The translations under genes and the position numbers were made by a program. A DNA stretch of 64,000 bases from Bacteroidota bacterium (lineage in GTDB: Bacteria > Bacteroidota > Bacteroidia > Chitinophagales > Chitinophagaceae). The DNA lies in assembly GCA_023386045.1 (NCBI GenBank), contig JAEWKK010000024.1, positions 1 through 64,000 on the forward strand, given 5' to 3'. The notes beneath the pieces are model-generated. The model ran no database searches, was not told the DNA's origin, and worked only from the letters and a program-made list of their open reading frames with translations. Below are positions 36,573 through 45,588 of this stretch, piece after piece. The first letter of the stretch is position 1. Each line of letters starts with the position of its first letter.

Positions 36573-36758
36573 TTATTTTTTTGCTCCGCCTTTCTTAGCG
36601 GCGCTTTTTTTAGCTCCACCTTTTTTAGCTGTAGCTTTCTTAGCTCCGCCTTTTTTAGCTGTTGCTTTTTTAGCTCCACCTTTTTTAGCGGCGCCTTTCT
36701 TAGCTGTTGCTTTTTTAGCTCCACCTTTTTTAGCGGCGCCTTTTTTTGCTGTTGTCAA
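36573..36758 (-). CDS. Lys/Ala/Gly-rich repeat protein, histone H1-like
   Basis: 61 aa made almost entirely of AAKKG / GGAKKA(T) units after MTTAKKG, ending GGAKK. Net charge is very high; no hydrophobic core is possible. Such (A/G)KK repeats occur in histone H1-like C-terminal tails and in bacterial nucleoid or RNA-associated proteins. DNA or RNA binding is the likely role, by composition only. A strong terminator follows. The frame-shifted ORF over the same DNA (LKKVELKKQQLKK-type) is a shadow. The repeat makes copy-number change likely between strains. Confidence 0.75.
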   Translation of the reverse strand: MTTAKKGAAKKGGAKKATAKKGAAKKGGAKKATAKKGGAKKATAKKGGAKKSAAKKGGAKK

Positions 36759-36860
36759 TTTGTTTTGAATTTAATGGTTAGTAATAAAAAAATAACGATA
36801 GTAAAATTATAAACAAATTTTAAACTATCAAATTTTTTACCAAAATTCAAAACAGGGGCA

Positions 36861-37127
36861 TTAAGCAGAAGCTTCTGCTTCAGAAACAGAAACAATTGTT
36901 CTGTTCTGTCTTCCTTTACGGAATTCAACAACACCATCTGTTAATGCAAACAGTGTGTAGTCTTTTCCAACGCCAACATTTTTTCCAGGATGATATACTG
37001 TACCACGTTGACGAATGATGATGTTACCGGCAATAGCAGGCTGGCCACCAAAGATCTTTACTCCCAAACGTTTGCTGTTTGAGTCACGGCCATTCTTTAC
37101 ACTACCTTCACCTTTTTTATGTGCCAT
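36861..37127 (-). CDS. rpmA: 50S ribosomal protein L27
   Basis: 88 aa, canonical MAHKKGEGSVKNGRDSNSKR start, GGQPAIAGNIIIRQRGTVYH and GVGKDYTLFALTDGVV. It lacks a cleaved N-terminal extension before AHKKG, which is unremarkable outside Firmicutes. It lies 92 bp after rplU on the same strand, the standard rplU-rpmA order. Confidence 0.98.
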   Translation of the reverse strand: MAHKKGEGSVKNGRDSNSKRLGVKIFGGQPAIAGNIIIRQRGTVYHPGKNVGVGKDYTLFALTDGVVEFRKGRQNRTIVSVSEAEASA

Positions 37128-37219
37128 GGTTATTTAGGTTTTTATACTTTAATAATTAGTTGATGTGATCTTCTCTTATTCTTTTTTGATCCGCCCACTT
37201 TTGAGCGAAACAAATCAGA

Positions 37220-37519
37220 TTAAGCAATCTCGCTGATCCTGATTTTAGTGTACTGTGTACGGTGTCCTTTTTTCTTACGGAAACCTTTACGACGTTTTTG
37301 CTTGTAAGCAATCACTTTATCACCTTTCACCTGGTCAACGATTTCTGCCTGGATCTTGATCCCGGAATTGTTGAATTTCAGGTTGCCGTTATTATCGGCA
37401 AGGATCACATCGGAAAATTCTACTTTGTCACCAGCATTGCCACTTACTTTGGGCACAAACAAAGTCTGGTCTTTTTCTACTTTGAATTGCTTGCCGGATA
37501 TTTTTACTACTGCGAACAT
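37220..37519 (-). CDS. rplU: 50S ribosomal protein L21
   Basis: 99 aa. MFAVVKISGKQFKVEKDQTL, VILADNNGNLKF, and the basic C-terminus KRRKGFRKKKGHRTQYTKIR identify L21. It is first gene of the rplU-rpmA operon, with a clear promoter upstream. Confidence 0.98.
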   Translation of the reverse strand: MFAVVKISGKQFKVEKDQTLFVPKVSGNAGDKVEFSDVILADNNGNLKFNNSGIKIQAEIVDQVKGDKVIAYKQKRRKGFRKKKGHRTQYTKIRISEIA

Positions 37520-37541
37520 AACGGTTCAAAAATTAGGTGGG

Positions 37542-37575
37542 CAAAGGTAAGGTTAAAATTCATTGCTGCCAACAA
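37542..37575 (-). promoter_or_regulatory. Bacteroidota promoter for rplU-rpmA
   Basis: On the minus strand, TTGTTG is followed after 20 bp by TACCTTTG, matching the TTG / TAnnTTTG consensus with good spacing. The -7 box is about 23 bp before the rplU ATG. Confidence 0.65.
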
Positions 37576-37649
37576 AAACTAACCCCTCAAGGGCAAATTA
37601 TGAAGGCCTTAACCTCTAATCAGTATCTTCGTGCCTGTTTGAGCTTGCC

Positions 37650-39176
37650 ATGAAATTCAAATCGTTTTTAGCAAAACCCTTTGCCTCCTATATACATGCC
37701 CGTATCCGCAAAGGAACGGCAACTGCACTGCAAGACCAGGATGCCATCCTTAAAGAACTATTAAAGGTGGGCAAAACCACGCAATTCGGTAAGGATCATG
37801 GACTTGAGAAGGTGAACAGTTATGCCGAATTCAAAAATGCAGTGCCCATCCGCGACTATGAGGCCTTTAAATCCTATATCGAAAAGATCAAGGAAGGCAA
37901 GCATAATATATTATGGAAGGGTAAACCCATCTACTTTGCCAAGACCTCGGGTACTACCAGCGGCATCAAATACATACCCATCACCAAGGAATCCATCCCA
38001 AATCATATCAACACTGCCCGCAATGCCCTCCTTTGCTATATGGCGGAAACCGGCAATACCGGGTTTGCAGATGGGAAACTGATCTTTCTTTCAGGATCCC
38101 CTGAACTTGAAAGGGTGGGTGGTATTCCCACCGGCAGACTGAGTGGTATCGTCAACCACCATATTCCTAAATATTTGAGGTCGAACCAGCTCCCTAGTTA
38201 TGAAACCAATTGCATTGAAGACTGGGAAACCAAGCTGGATAAAATAGTGGATGAGACCATCAGCCAGAATATGACCCTCATCAGCGGTATCCCACCATGG
38301 ATCCAGATGTATTTCGACCGACTGGAAGAAAGAAGCGGGAAAAAAATCAAAGACCTTTTTCCTAATTTTTCTGTGATGGTTCATGGAGGTGTCAACTTTG
38401 AACCCTACAAAGCCAGGCTGTTTCAAAGTATTGGCCATACCATCCATTCTATTGAAACCTTCCCGGCTTCTGAGGGTTTCTTCGCTTTCCAGGACTCACA
38501 ATCCGCAGAAGGACTTTTATTGAATACCAACAGCGGCATCTTCTTCGAGTTTGTTCCTGCCGGCGAAATATTCAATGATAATCCAACACGACTTTCATTG
38601 CAGGATGTAAAAGTTGGCGAAAACTATGCACTAATAATAAATAACAATGCTGGCTTATGGGGATATAATATTGGCGATACCGTTAAGTTCCTGAGCACAG
38701 ATCCTTACAGGCTCGTAGTAACAGGTAGAACCAAGCATTTTATTTCGGCCTTTGGCGAACATGTGATAGGCGAGGAAGTGGAACAGAGTTTATTAAAAGC
38801 AGCAGAGGAAGAAAACGTTCGCATTACTGAATTTACCGTGGCGCCCATGATCCAGCAGGGTGAAGGAAAAAGCTTTCATGAGTGGTTCGTGGAGTTTGAA
38901 ACAAGTCCAGGTAATATGGAGAGCTTTGCAAAAAAAGTTGATCAGCACCTGCGGGAGAAAAATATTTATTATGATGACCTGATCAGGGGCAATATCCTGC
39001 AGCCGTTGCGGATCAATACGGTGCGCAGGCATGGATTCATTGATTATATGAAATCCGTGGGCAAGTTGGGAGGTCAGAATAAAGTTCCCCGGTTGAGCAA
39101 TGATCGCAAACTGGCAGATGAACTGGTAAAGTGGACTGTGAATAACCCCTCCGGTCTGTCGTCTGTCAGTAATTAA
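37650..39176 (+). CDS. GH3 auxin-responsive-promoter-family protein
   Basis: 508 aa, GH3-like member of the acyl-adenylate (ANL) superfamily. It shows the nucleotide motif TSGTTSGIKYIPIT (about 104-117), a mid-protein MVHGGVNFEPY, the LNTNSGIFFEFVP segment, and the C-terminal YALIINNNAGLWGYNIGD and VTGRTKHFISAFGEH. Plant GH3 enzymes conjugate amino acids to acyl acids; the role of bacterial members is mostly unknown. The length fits bacterial GH3 proteins. Convergent with nothing and 126 bp before dxr, it may be monocistronic. Confidence 0.86.
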   Translation: MKFKSFLAKPFASYIHARIRKGTATALQDQDAILKELLKVGKTTQFGKDHGLEKVNSYAEFKNAVPIRDYEAFKSYIEKIKEGKHNILWKGKPIYFAKTSGTTSGIKYIPITKESIPNHINTARNALLCYMAETGNTGFADGKLIFLSGSPELERVGGIPTGRLSGIVNHHIPKYLRSNQLPSYETNCIEDWETKLDKIVDETISQNMTLISGIPPWIQMYFDRLEERSGKKIKDLFPNFSVMVHGGVNFEPYKARLFQSIGHTIHSIETFPASEGFFAFQDSQSAEGLLLNTNSGIFFEFVPAGEIFNDNPTRLSLQDVKVGENYALIINNNAGLWGYNIGDTVKFLSTDPYRLVVTGRTKHFISAFGEHVIGEEVEQSLLKAAEEENVRITEFTVAPMIQQGEGKSFHEWFVEFETSPGNMESFAKKVDQHLREKNIYYDDLIRGNILQPLRINTVRRHGFIDYMKSVGKLGGQNKVPRLSNDRKLADELVKWTVNNPSGLSSVSN

Positions 39177-39302
39177 ACATCTTTGTAAAAAGCAGGATGA
39201 TTCCAACATTATCTCAAAATCAAATCAAATCAAACATATTGAAGAAGTGGTCAACTATTTGTAACTCACAAAAATGACTAACTTGTTCTTCCAAATCCAA
39301 AC

Positions 39303-40472
39303 ATGAATCAAACCTTTCCCGTTAAACGTATTGCCATTTTCGGTTCCACTGGTTCTATCGGCACGCAGGCACTTGAAGTCATTGCTGCCAATCCGGATCA
39401 TTTCTCTGTGGAAGTGCTGACCTGCGGTGGTAATGATGATCTTCTGATTGAACAGGCACTTAAACATCAGCCTAATATTGTTGTGGTGGGAGATGAAAGA
39501 AAGTACTCCCGCGTTAAAGAAGCACTGGCGCAGACAGACATCAAGGTTTTTGCCGGTGAAAAAGCATTGGAAGAAGTGGCTTCCATGGATGTTTATGACA
39601 TGATGCTGGCAGCCATTGTAGGATATGCCGGGTTAAAGCCCACGCTCAATGCCATTAAAAATGGTAAGCCTGTTGCATTGGCCAACAAGGAAACACTTGT
39701 TGTTGCTGGAGATATCATCATGGAAACAGCCATTGCCAACCGCGTACCTGTGATTCCTGTTGATTCTGAACATTCCGCCATATTTCAATGCCTGGTGGGT
39801 GAAGTGCGCAATCCTGTTGAGAAAATTATACTCACTGCTTCTGGGGGACCTTTCCTTGGGCGTAAACCCAATTACCTGGTGAACGTAAGGCGGGAGCATG
39901 CACTGCAGCATCCCAACTGGAGCATGGGTGCCAAAATCAGCATTGACTCTGCTACTCTCATGAATAAAGGCCTGGAAATGATCGAGGCAAGATGGCTCTT
40001 CAACCTGGGTGCCAGCCAGATTGAAGTGCTGGTTCATCCCCAAAGCATTATTCATTCCATGGTGCAATTCCAGGATGGAAGTATCAAGGCACAACTGGGT
40101 CTGCCTGATATGAAATTACCGATTCAATATGCCATGTCCTTTCCGCAAAGACTGCCCAATGATTTTCCACGCTGTGATTTTAAAAAGATCAAAAGTCTCA
40201 CATTTGAAGAACCTGATCTCAAAACCTTCCGCAACCTGGCACTTGCCATGGAGGCTTTGAACAAAGGAGGAAACCTTCCCTGTGTGATGAATGCTGCCAA
40301 CGAGATCGCAGTCTATGCCTTTCTCAAGAACAGGATCGGATTTTTGGACATGACAGATGTGATCGAGCGTACAATGAGCAAGGTCACACATATTACAAAA
40401 CCAACACTGGAAGAATATTTTGAAAGTGATGGCGAAGCCCGCAATTACGCGGCAGATATCATCAAGCTCTAA
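39303..40472 (+). CDS. dxr: 1-deoxy-D-xylulose 5-phosphate reductoisomerase
   Basis: 389 aa. Second enzyme of the MEP isoprenoid pathway; converts DXP to MEP with NADPH in the cytoplasm. Conserved elements: NADPH-binding GSTGSIGTQALEVI (about 14-27), ANKETLVVAGD, PVDSEHSAIFQ, SGGPF, and HPNWSMGAKISIDSATLMNK. The length is normal and the frame intact. It precedes rseP by about 200 bp, the order found in many Bacteroidota. Confidence 0.97.
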   Translation: MNQTFPVKRIAIFGSTGSIGTQALEVIAANPDHFSVEVLTCGGNDDLLIEQALKHQPNIVVVGDERKYSRVKEALAQTDIKVFAGEKALEEVASMDVYDMMLAAIVGYAGLKPTLNAIKNGKPVALANKETLVVAGDIIMETAIANRVPVIPVDSEHSAIFQCLVGEVRNPVEKIILTASGGPFLGRKPNYLVNVRREHALQHPNWSMGAKISIDSATLMNKGLEMIEARWLFNLGASQIEVLVHPQSIIHSMVQFQDGSIKAQLGLPDMKLPIQYAMSFPQRLPNDFPRCDFKKIKSLTFEEPDLKTFRNLALAMEALNKGGNLPCVMNAANEIAVYAFLKNRIGFLDMTDVIERTMSKVTHITKPTLEEYFESDGEARNYAADIIKL

Positions 40473-40669
40473 GCAAGGCCACCTGCCATAGGGGCAGTTA
40501 TAACGTAGATTTATACTTTGCTTACATTATATTGCAGCGCTTTACCTGAAAACTGAATGACTGTTGCTGAAAGGATTTTTGCGATCAAGTAAAAGGTGAT
40601 AGAAAGAAAGCAATTCAGTATCCGGTCTTAACGAAAATAAATTCTTCCTGGAAGAACATCGACTGAACT

Positions 40670-42019
40670 ATGTATTTACTTGAAATCAACTGGTCGGCTA
40701 TACTGGCAAACATTGGTCAATTTATTCTGGCTTTCTCCATATTGGTAGTACTTCACGAGATGGGGCATTTTCTTCCGGCTAAATGGTTCGGTTGCCGCGT
40801 AGAGAAATTCTACCTCTTCTTCAATCCCTGGTTTTCTCTCTGGAAAAAGAAAATTGGCGAGACTGAATATGGTCTGGGCTGGATACCTCTTGGTGGCTAT
40901 GTGAAGATTTCAGGAATGGTAGATGAAAGCATGGACAAGGAACAGATGAAATTGCCTGCACAACCCTGGGAGTTTCGTAGCAAGCCAGCCTGGCAGCGGC
41001 TCATCATCATGCTGGGTGGTGTGGTAGTAAATTTTGTTCTGGCACTTGTACTGTTTGCCATGATACTTTTTGTATGGGGTGAAGAAAGACTTCCTGTAAA
41101 GAATATGAAGTATGGCATCAGCACGGATTCATTAGGTACTTCCGTCGGTTTAAAAGATGGTGACCTGATCACGAAAGTGAATAATGATTCGGTGAGATAT
41201 ATGAATGATCTGCCGAAGATGATCGCCCTTACAGAAAAAATTACGCTTACTGTGCATCGTGATGGAAGGGATACCGTGATCACCATGCCTGCTGGATTTT
41301 TAAGTACGCTTACCAAGGACCAGCGTCTTGCTTTTGTGGGCGCACGTATTCCTGTAATTGTAGATAAGGTAAGCGATGAGATCAAGTATAAGAACGGTGA
41401 ATTAAAGAGTGGTGACCAGCTGGTGGCCATCAATGATCAACCTTTTCAGTTTTACCACGAGTTTGACAGGATCAAAAAGAATTATAAGAACCAGGTGGTA
41501 GATCTCACTGCCTTGCGTGGTGGCGATACAGCCCATATCCAGTTGCAATTATCTGAAACAGGTAGCGTGGGCTTTCTTCCCAAAGGACCTTATGAGCAGC
41601 TGGGTTCAGAAAAAAGAGAGTACAGTTTCTTTGAAGCCATTCCTGCCGGTATCTCTCATGGTGTGCAGAGGCTGGGAGAGTATATGACGGGAATTAAATT
41701 GCTCTTCACTTCCAAAGAACATAAAGTGAGTGATAACCTGGGCAGTGTGGTGAGTATTGGTAAAACTTTTGGTGGATCATGGGACTGGTACCGTTTCTGG
41801 ACCATGACTGCTTTATTCTCCATCATTCTTGCCTTCATGAATATTCTTCCCATTCCCGCGCTTGATGGAGGTCACGCCTTATTTACCTTATATGAAATGA
41901 TCACCGGACGTAAGCCCAGCGACAAATTCATGGAATATGCTCAAATGGTAGGTATGGTGCTTCTCCTGGGCCTGATGCTCTATGCTTTCGGTCTGGATAT
42001 CTGGAGGATGTTCAGGTAG
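40670..42019 (+). CDS. rseP: site-2 intramembrane zinc metalloprotease RseP
   Basis: 449 aa. Intramembrane protease that cleaves anti-sigma factors and leftover signal peptides. TM1 carries the catalytic HEMGH (H29, E30, H33); the C-terminal TM pair carries NILPIPALDGGH with the zinc ligand D399. Two PDZ-like domains lie between, about 125-210 and 215-290. Four helices in the inner membrane. It follows dxr, as is common. Confidence 0.95.
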   Translation: MYLLEINWSAILANIGQFILAFSILVVLHEMGHFLPAKWFGCRVEKFYLFFNPWFSLWKKKIGETEYGLGWIPLGGYVKISGMVDESMDKEQMKLPAQPWEFRSKPAWQRLIIMLGGVVVNFVLALVLFAMILFVWGEERLPVKNMKYGISTDSLGTSVGLKDGDLITKVNNDSVRYMNDLPKMIALTEKITLTVHRDGRDTVITMPAGFLSTLTKDQRLAFVGARIPVIVDKVSDEIKYKNGELKSGDQLVAINDQPFQFYHEFDRIKKNYKNQVVDLTALRGGDTAHIQLQLSETGSVGFLPKGPYEQLGSEKREYSFFEAIPAGISHGVQRLGEYMTGIKLLFTSKEHKVSDNLGSVVSIGKTFGGSWDWYRFWTMTALFSIILAFMNILPIPALDGGHALFTLYEMITGRKPSDKFMEYAQMVGMVLLLGLMLYAFGLDIWRMFR

Positions 42020-42344
42020 GGGATAGATCATAGTTCATGGTTCATGGTTTATGGATGGCATATGGCGAATGGCATATAGTATCATCAAGGAGGTGAAGCC
42101 TTTTTTATCGGGAATAAAGGACCAACTTTATTGCCCCATTTCAGCTGTTAGCATTGGTCAGGGTCTTACTCAATAGAATTAACTCATTTCATTTATCACT
42201 ACTTCGAAATCTTCCTCGCTTTTTTGAATTTATCTGCAGTAATGATGGTCTATGGTCCATCGACTATGGTCTATGGTTTATATCGTACATCGTCCATAGA
42301 CGATCACTATAGTTAAGAAATTTCTGAACGCTGAGTCAGGAAAA
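42020..42344. repeat. intergenic spacer with heptamer word repeats (TTCATGG / CTATGGT)
   Basis: Two tracts of near-heptamers. The first, 42028-42075, carries GTTCATG, GTTTATG and GGCATAT units. The second, 42243-42303, carries ATGGTCTATGGTCCATCG-type units. The rest is AT-rich without ORFs. It lies between the convergent rseP and cupin genes. No terminator hairpin is clear. Confidence 0.6.
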
Positions 42345-42887
42345 TCAATAACAGTATTTATTCAATAGATCATTCATCACACCCTTTCTTTTTGCTTTTT
42401 TAGCCCTTCTTAAAAGAAATGGTTCAATAAGTGAAAGAAAACCTGTGAACCTGCAATCTGAATGTTCCATGAGTACAGCCAGGTGATCCATCTTGCTGGG
42501 AATGCCTTTGTTGTTGGTGAGTCCATCATCTGCCAGGCCATATCCGATACAAAGACTTTCAAGAAAGCGCTTTTCAGCAGGGAAGATCTTTACCTGGAAT
42601 CGTATGGTCTCTTTACCAGGGTTATAAAAACGATGCACTTCATTCATTGGCGCAGTTGCGGTTTCGTTACCCTGGAGCCTGAGTTTTTTCTTTCCTACAT
42701 CAACACCAAGTACGCCTTCCACAGGAATGAAGGTTTCATTAAATGAAGTATGATAATGTTTAGGAGTACCGCCACCCGCTGCCAGTTCCACTTCTACCAG
42801 GATGTGATCACCATTAGTCTCTTCCGAAGTTTTCAAAACAGTGACCTTGTCCTTAACCTTGGGATTGTAAAAAACTCTTTTTTCCAT
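42345..42887 (-). CDS. cupin-domain protein
   Basis: 180 aa. Single cupin fold at about 25-110: GGTPKHYHTSFNETFIPVEG (metal-binding His/Glu) and the second motif PMNEVHRFYNPG. The last 70 residues are helical with a basic LLRRAKKAKRK. Cupins of this sort often bind a metal and act as small dioxygenases, isomerases or sensors. No adjacent genes suggest a pathway. The N-terminal start is well placed. Confidence 0.8.
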   Translation of the reverse strand: MEKRVFYNPKVKDKVTVLKTSEETNGDHILVEVELAAGGGTPKHYHTSFNETFIPVEGVLGVDVGKKKLRLQGNETATAPMNEVHRFYNPGKETIRFQVKIFPAEKRFLESLCIGYGLADDGLTNNKGIPSKMDHLAVLMEHSDCRFTGFLSLIEPFLLRRAKKAKRKGVMNDLLNKYCY

Positions 42888-43302
42888 TTTTTAAAATGAA
42901 GCTATCGACCTGGCTTTTCATAATAAATCAACTGCTGACTGAATTGGGATTATTGATTCATGAAATGTGCTGGTTTGATCATTATCAGGTAATGGAAAGA
43001 ATAAATTGAAAAAATGATGCTTCAAAAGCTATCATCAGGCAACCAATAAGTTAATGGTAATTCCTTCCTTCACTTTAAACAATATAAAGTGATCATCACT
43101 TTGACATTTGAGCTAAATGTGCAATAAAGTCAGAAAGATTAAGAGGTTAATATGACCTGACTTGTTACTAAACTCCTGTATTCAGAATCAGTTGAATTTG
43201 CCGGCATCAGGCAGATGGTTTAGTTTTTGTGTTCTTTAATTTAGTAACCAAACCAGATAAGGCTACTTATTGGTTGTTTTACATTCAGTCAAATGAAAAT
43301 TT
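42888..43302. other. intergenic region, nothing recognised (415 bp)
   Basis: AT-rich spacer between the divergent cupin and DUF305 genes, with no ORF, tRNA-like fold or strong hairpin that I can see. It presumably contains both promoters. Confidence 0.4.
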
Positions 43303-43782
43303 ATGGATCAGGTAAAAAGCAACTCGCAATTGCAAGGCATGAGTTACAAAAAGTTTATCATCATGTTGTTGATTTCCTTTTTAGTGATGTACGCCGTAAT
43401 GTTCCTGAATATGGACAGTTTGAGTCATTACCATACTAGTACTACCCGTATCTATATGGCTTTGCTAATGATAGCTCCAATGGCGGTATTGATGATGGCG
43501 ATGATGGGGAAAATGTATCCGGATAAAAAGCTAAATACAGGCATCATCATAGGCAGCATCGTGCTCTTTGGATTGATCCTTGCAGCGCTGCGTACACAAA
43601 CTCCCATTGGTGATGTGCAATACATGAAAGCCATGATCCCGCACCATTCTTCTGCTATCATGGTAAGCAAACATGCGGAAATCAAAGACCCGGAATTAAA
43701 AACTTTATCAGAGCAAATCATTAAATCGCAGGAAGTAGAGATTGCTCAGATGGAAGCGATCCTGAAAAGAATGAAACAATAA
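43303..43782 (+). CDS. DUF305 membrane protein
   Basis: 159 aa. Two or three membrane helices at about 16-36, 46-66 and 75-95, followed by the DUF305 ferritin-like part: MIPHHSSAIMVSKHAEIKDP and QIIKSQEVEIAQMEAILKRM. The HH and HAE pattern suggests metal binding. DUF305 proteins are often linked to copper or heavy-metal loci; here it is a lone gene without metal transporters next to it. Function not established. Confidence 0.88.
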   Translation: MDQVKSNSQLQGMSYKKFIIMLLISFLVMYAVMFLNMDSLSHYHTSTTRIYMALLMIAPMAVLMMAMMGKMYPDKKLNTGIIIGSIVLFGLILAALRTQTPIGDVQYMKAMIPHHSSAIMVSKHAEIKDPELKTLSEQIIKSQEVEIAQMEAILKRMKQ

Positions 43783-43852
43783 GTGCGACTTAAGCAGTAT
43801 TTCGCTGACAATGGTACATGTCCGGAGCTGAAATTATGGTGAAGGGCGCCCA

Positions 43853-44174
43853 AGCCCACAGAATGAAAAGCCCACCTACGCTCTCGGCCGCCATAGTGAT
43901 ATGGAGGCGGTAAAGCTTCGGTGGGCGATTCCACCTTCGCTCTTTGGCTGCTGAAGTAATACAGAAGCGGTGAAGCTACGGTGGATGAATATGAAATAAA
44001 TATCAAATCGTTGAACCAAATGGTGGACTGCGTCCACCGTAGCCCGCAGAATAAAAAGCCCACCTACGCTCTGCGGCCGCCATAGTAAAACGGCGGTAGT
44101 AAAGCTTCGGTGGGCGCTTCCACCTTCGCTCTTTGGCCGCTGTAGTAATACGGAAGCGGTGAAGCTACGGTGGA
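43853..44174. repeat. 188-bp-period tandem repeat of imperfect hairpins downstream of tmRNA
   Basis: Two units (43866-43985 and 44054-44174, about 88% alike by eye). Each is a doublet of hairpins about 55 bp long: CCCACCTACGCTC...AGCTTCGGTGGG and TCCACCTTCGCTC...AGCTACGGTGGA. A smaller perfect hairpin GGTGGAC-TGC-GTCCACC sits between the units (44022-44038). The DNA lies directly downstream of the tmRNA 3' end on its strand. A single related hairpin (GTCCACC / GGTGGAC) occurs at 58685-58711. The element is BIME/REP-like. Confidence 0.75.
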
Positions 44175-44180
44175 CAAGTG

Positions 44181-44549
44181 TGGAGGTGACCGGAATCGAA
44201 CCGGTGTCCAAACATGATTTTCAAAAGCTTTCTACATGCTTATTTCAGAATTGATTGTCGGGGAGGCGCAGGAACTGAACAAACCAACATCTTCCTTAGC
44301 TGAATGGTCTTAGACAACAGTCACAGCCTTCTGTTGCCGCAACCTATGTTTGTTTTAAGTCGGCGGCGGCGCATGGAAATAGGTGAACCTGCGCGGCGGC
44401 CCTAATGACTACTTAATCACTGATTAGGCAGCCATGGCATACTGTGTATTGCCATTTGTAGTTTGAATATTCAGATTTACGAGCTAATTATCCAACGCTC
44501 GGCATGCTTACACTTTCAAAGATCGATGCTGTCAAAACCATACACCCCC
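44181..44549 (-). ncRNA. ssrA: transfer-messenger RNA (tmRNA)
   Basis: 369 nt. The tRNA-like ends pair: 5' GGGGGTG with 3' CACCTCC plus discriminator A, and the 3' part has the T-arm ACCGGTTCGATTCCGGT. CCA is not encoded. Between them lie pseudoknot-like GC segments and a reading frame ending YAMAA. It rescues ribosomes stalled on broken mRNA by tagging nascent chains for proteolysis, with SmpB. The mature 5' end is about 60 nt downstream of a TAAATTTG promoter box. Confidence 0.96.
44424..44453 (-). CDS. tmRNA proteolysis tag, GNTQYAMAA
   Basis: Within ssrA. Codons GGC AAT ACA CAG TAT GCC ATG GCT GCC TAA give GNTQYAMAA, which follows the alanine delivered by tmRNA itself, so the appended tag would be A-GNTQYAMAA. 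The YAMAA end matches tags known from Bacteroidota/Chlorobi relatives. The resume codon is inferred from the G start of related tags and is the least certain part. Confidence 0.8.
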   Translation of the reverse strand, partial: GNTQYAMAA

Positions 44550-44915
44550 AAATAATAGAACCAGGAGCGAAGAGCGGTGAAACAAAGCGCTCTGCTGATG
44601 GCAGCCTGCAAATTTAATCAATTGAACCGGATTTGAACGTGAGTGGATTCTTAAAGTAAATGATTACTGATAGTTCATATGCCCCGCTTATGGATTATCA
44701 GCAGCTTGAATTGATTCAAATGTTGCAGATTCATTAACTTATTTGTTTTACAGGCTTTCGGATGTTGAAAGCTATAATAGAGCTATAGTCGGGCTATAGT
44801 CAAACTGTATTCAAACACTGGATTTGATGGTTTTTTAACAGCAGGAGGATTAATCTGCTTTGCAGGCTGTTGGTCATTGTGATAGCATTGGCATTTCATT
44901 ATCAATTTTTACTCC
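44550..44915. other. intergenic region between divergent ssrA and the 185-aa gene
   Basis: 366 bp without ORFs. Besides the ssrA promoter box it has three 11-bp near-repeats at 44771-44801 (GCTATAATA, GCTATAGTC, GCTATAGTC). It also has a short GAGCGAAGAGCG...AAGCGCTC piece related to the tRNA-adjacent element. The 11-bp repeats may be a binding array for the downstream gene or may be incidental. Confidence 0.4.
44609..44616 (-). promoter_or_regulatory. candidate -7 box for ssrA
   Basis: TAAATTTG on the minus strand, an exact TAnnTTTG match, about 60 nt upstream of the mature tmRNA 5' end, which would leave a short leader removed by RNase P. A -33 TTG is not clear. Confidence 0.4.
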
Positions 44916-45473
44916 ATGGCCATCTCCTTTAAAAATATCATTACACAGGGACTGTCAGGAAAGATAGCCGGTATTGTATTTCGCCAGTGGTATGGTAAAA
45001 CAGTAGTGGCCAAAGAGCAAAGTCCATATTATAGCAATTCTCCTGCGCAACAAAAACACCGGGTTCTTTTTCAACAGGCGAGTGCCTATGCAAAGAATGT
45101 CCTACTCCTTCCTGAGCTTTTGCAGTTTTATCAATCAAGATTGAAGGGTGGACAAAGAGCTTATAACCTGGCATTGGCTGATTATCTCCAACCACCGGTA
45201 ATTCATTCCATCAATAAAGATGCTTACCAGGGTAAGTCTGGAGATCCTATTCTTGCCATGGTGACTGATAATGGCAAGGTGGTTTCTGTAAAGATGAAAA
45301 TCATTCAGTCTGATGGCAGCCTGTTGAATGAAGCTGCGGCTGTACTGCAGGCCGATGGATTGCATTGGAAGTATGCGGCTTCTGTTTCATTTGCTATCAC
45401 TGCAGGTACGGTTGTCAGGGTGGAGGCTTTGGATCTGGCGGGAAGATTAACGGTGAGAGAAGAGATTTTGTAA
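44916..45473 (+). CDS. hypothetical protein of a Bacteroidota-type small family
   Basis: 185 aa, no signal peptide. The start MAISFKNIITQGLSGKIAGI, then VFRQWYGKTVVAKEQSPYYS and a helical AQQKHRVLFQQASAYAKN, resembles phage- or polymorphic-locus-type unknowns that share a G-K-V...Q...GK-V opening. The second half is beta-rich (GKVVSVKMKIIQSDG, GTVVRVEALDLAG). I do not assign a function. It stands alone. Confidence 0.65.
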   Translation: MAISFKNIITQGLSGKIAGIVFRQWYGKTVVAKEQSPYYSNSPAQQKHRVLFQQASAYAKNVLLLPELLQFYQSRLKGGQRAYNLALADYLQPPVIHSINKDAYQGKSGDPILAMVTDNGKVVSVKMKIIQSDGSLLNEAAAVLQADGLHWKYAASVSFAITAGTVVRVEALDLAGRLTVREEIL

Positions 45474-45588
45474 AGAGTGTTCTTAAGAAAGTTTAGAGGC
45501 AACTTTTTCTCAATTCCATATGATCATTAAAATAGTTTCACCTTTTCAGTTTTCCCATTTCTAATTAAACAATTTCGTTTTCCCCTTT

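Noticed and set aside
36386..36724. 112-aa LKKVELKKQQ-type ORF as the real Lys-rich gene
   Set aside because: It is a +1 shadow of the AAKKG-repeat gene; the other frame has a clean ATG, a matching terminator just beyond its stop, and natural repeat usage.
43853..44174. Integron attC-like sites from the paired imperfect hairpins
   Set aside because: The core GTTRRRY/RYYYAAC ends are absent and no integrase or cassette genes are present; a BIME/REP-like origin fits better.
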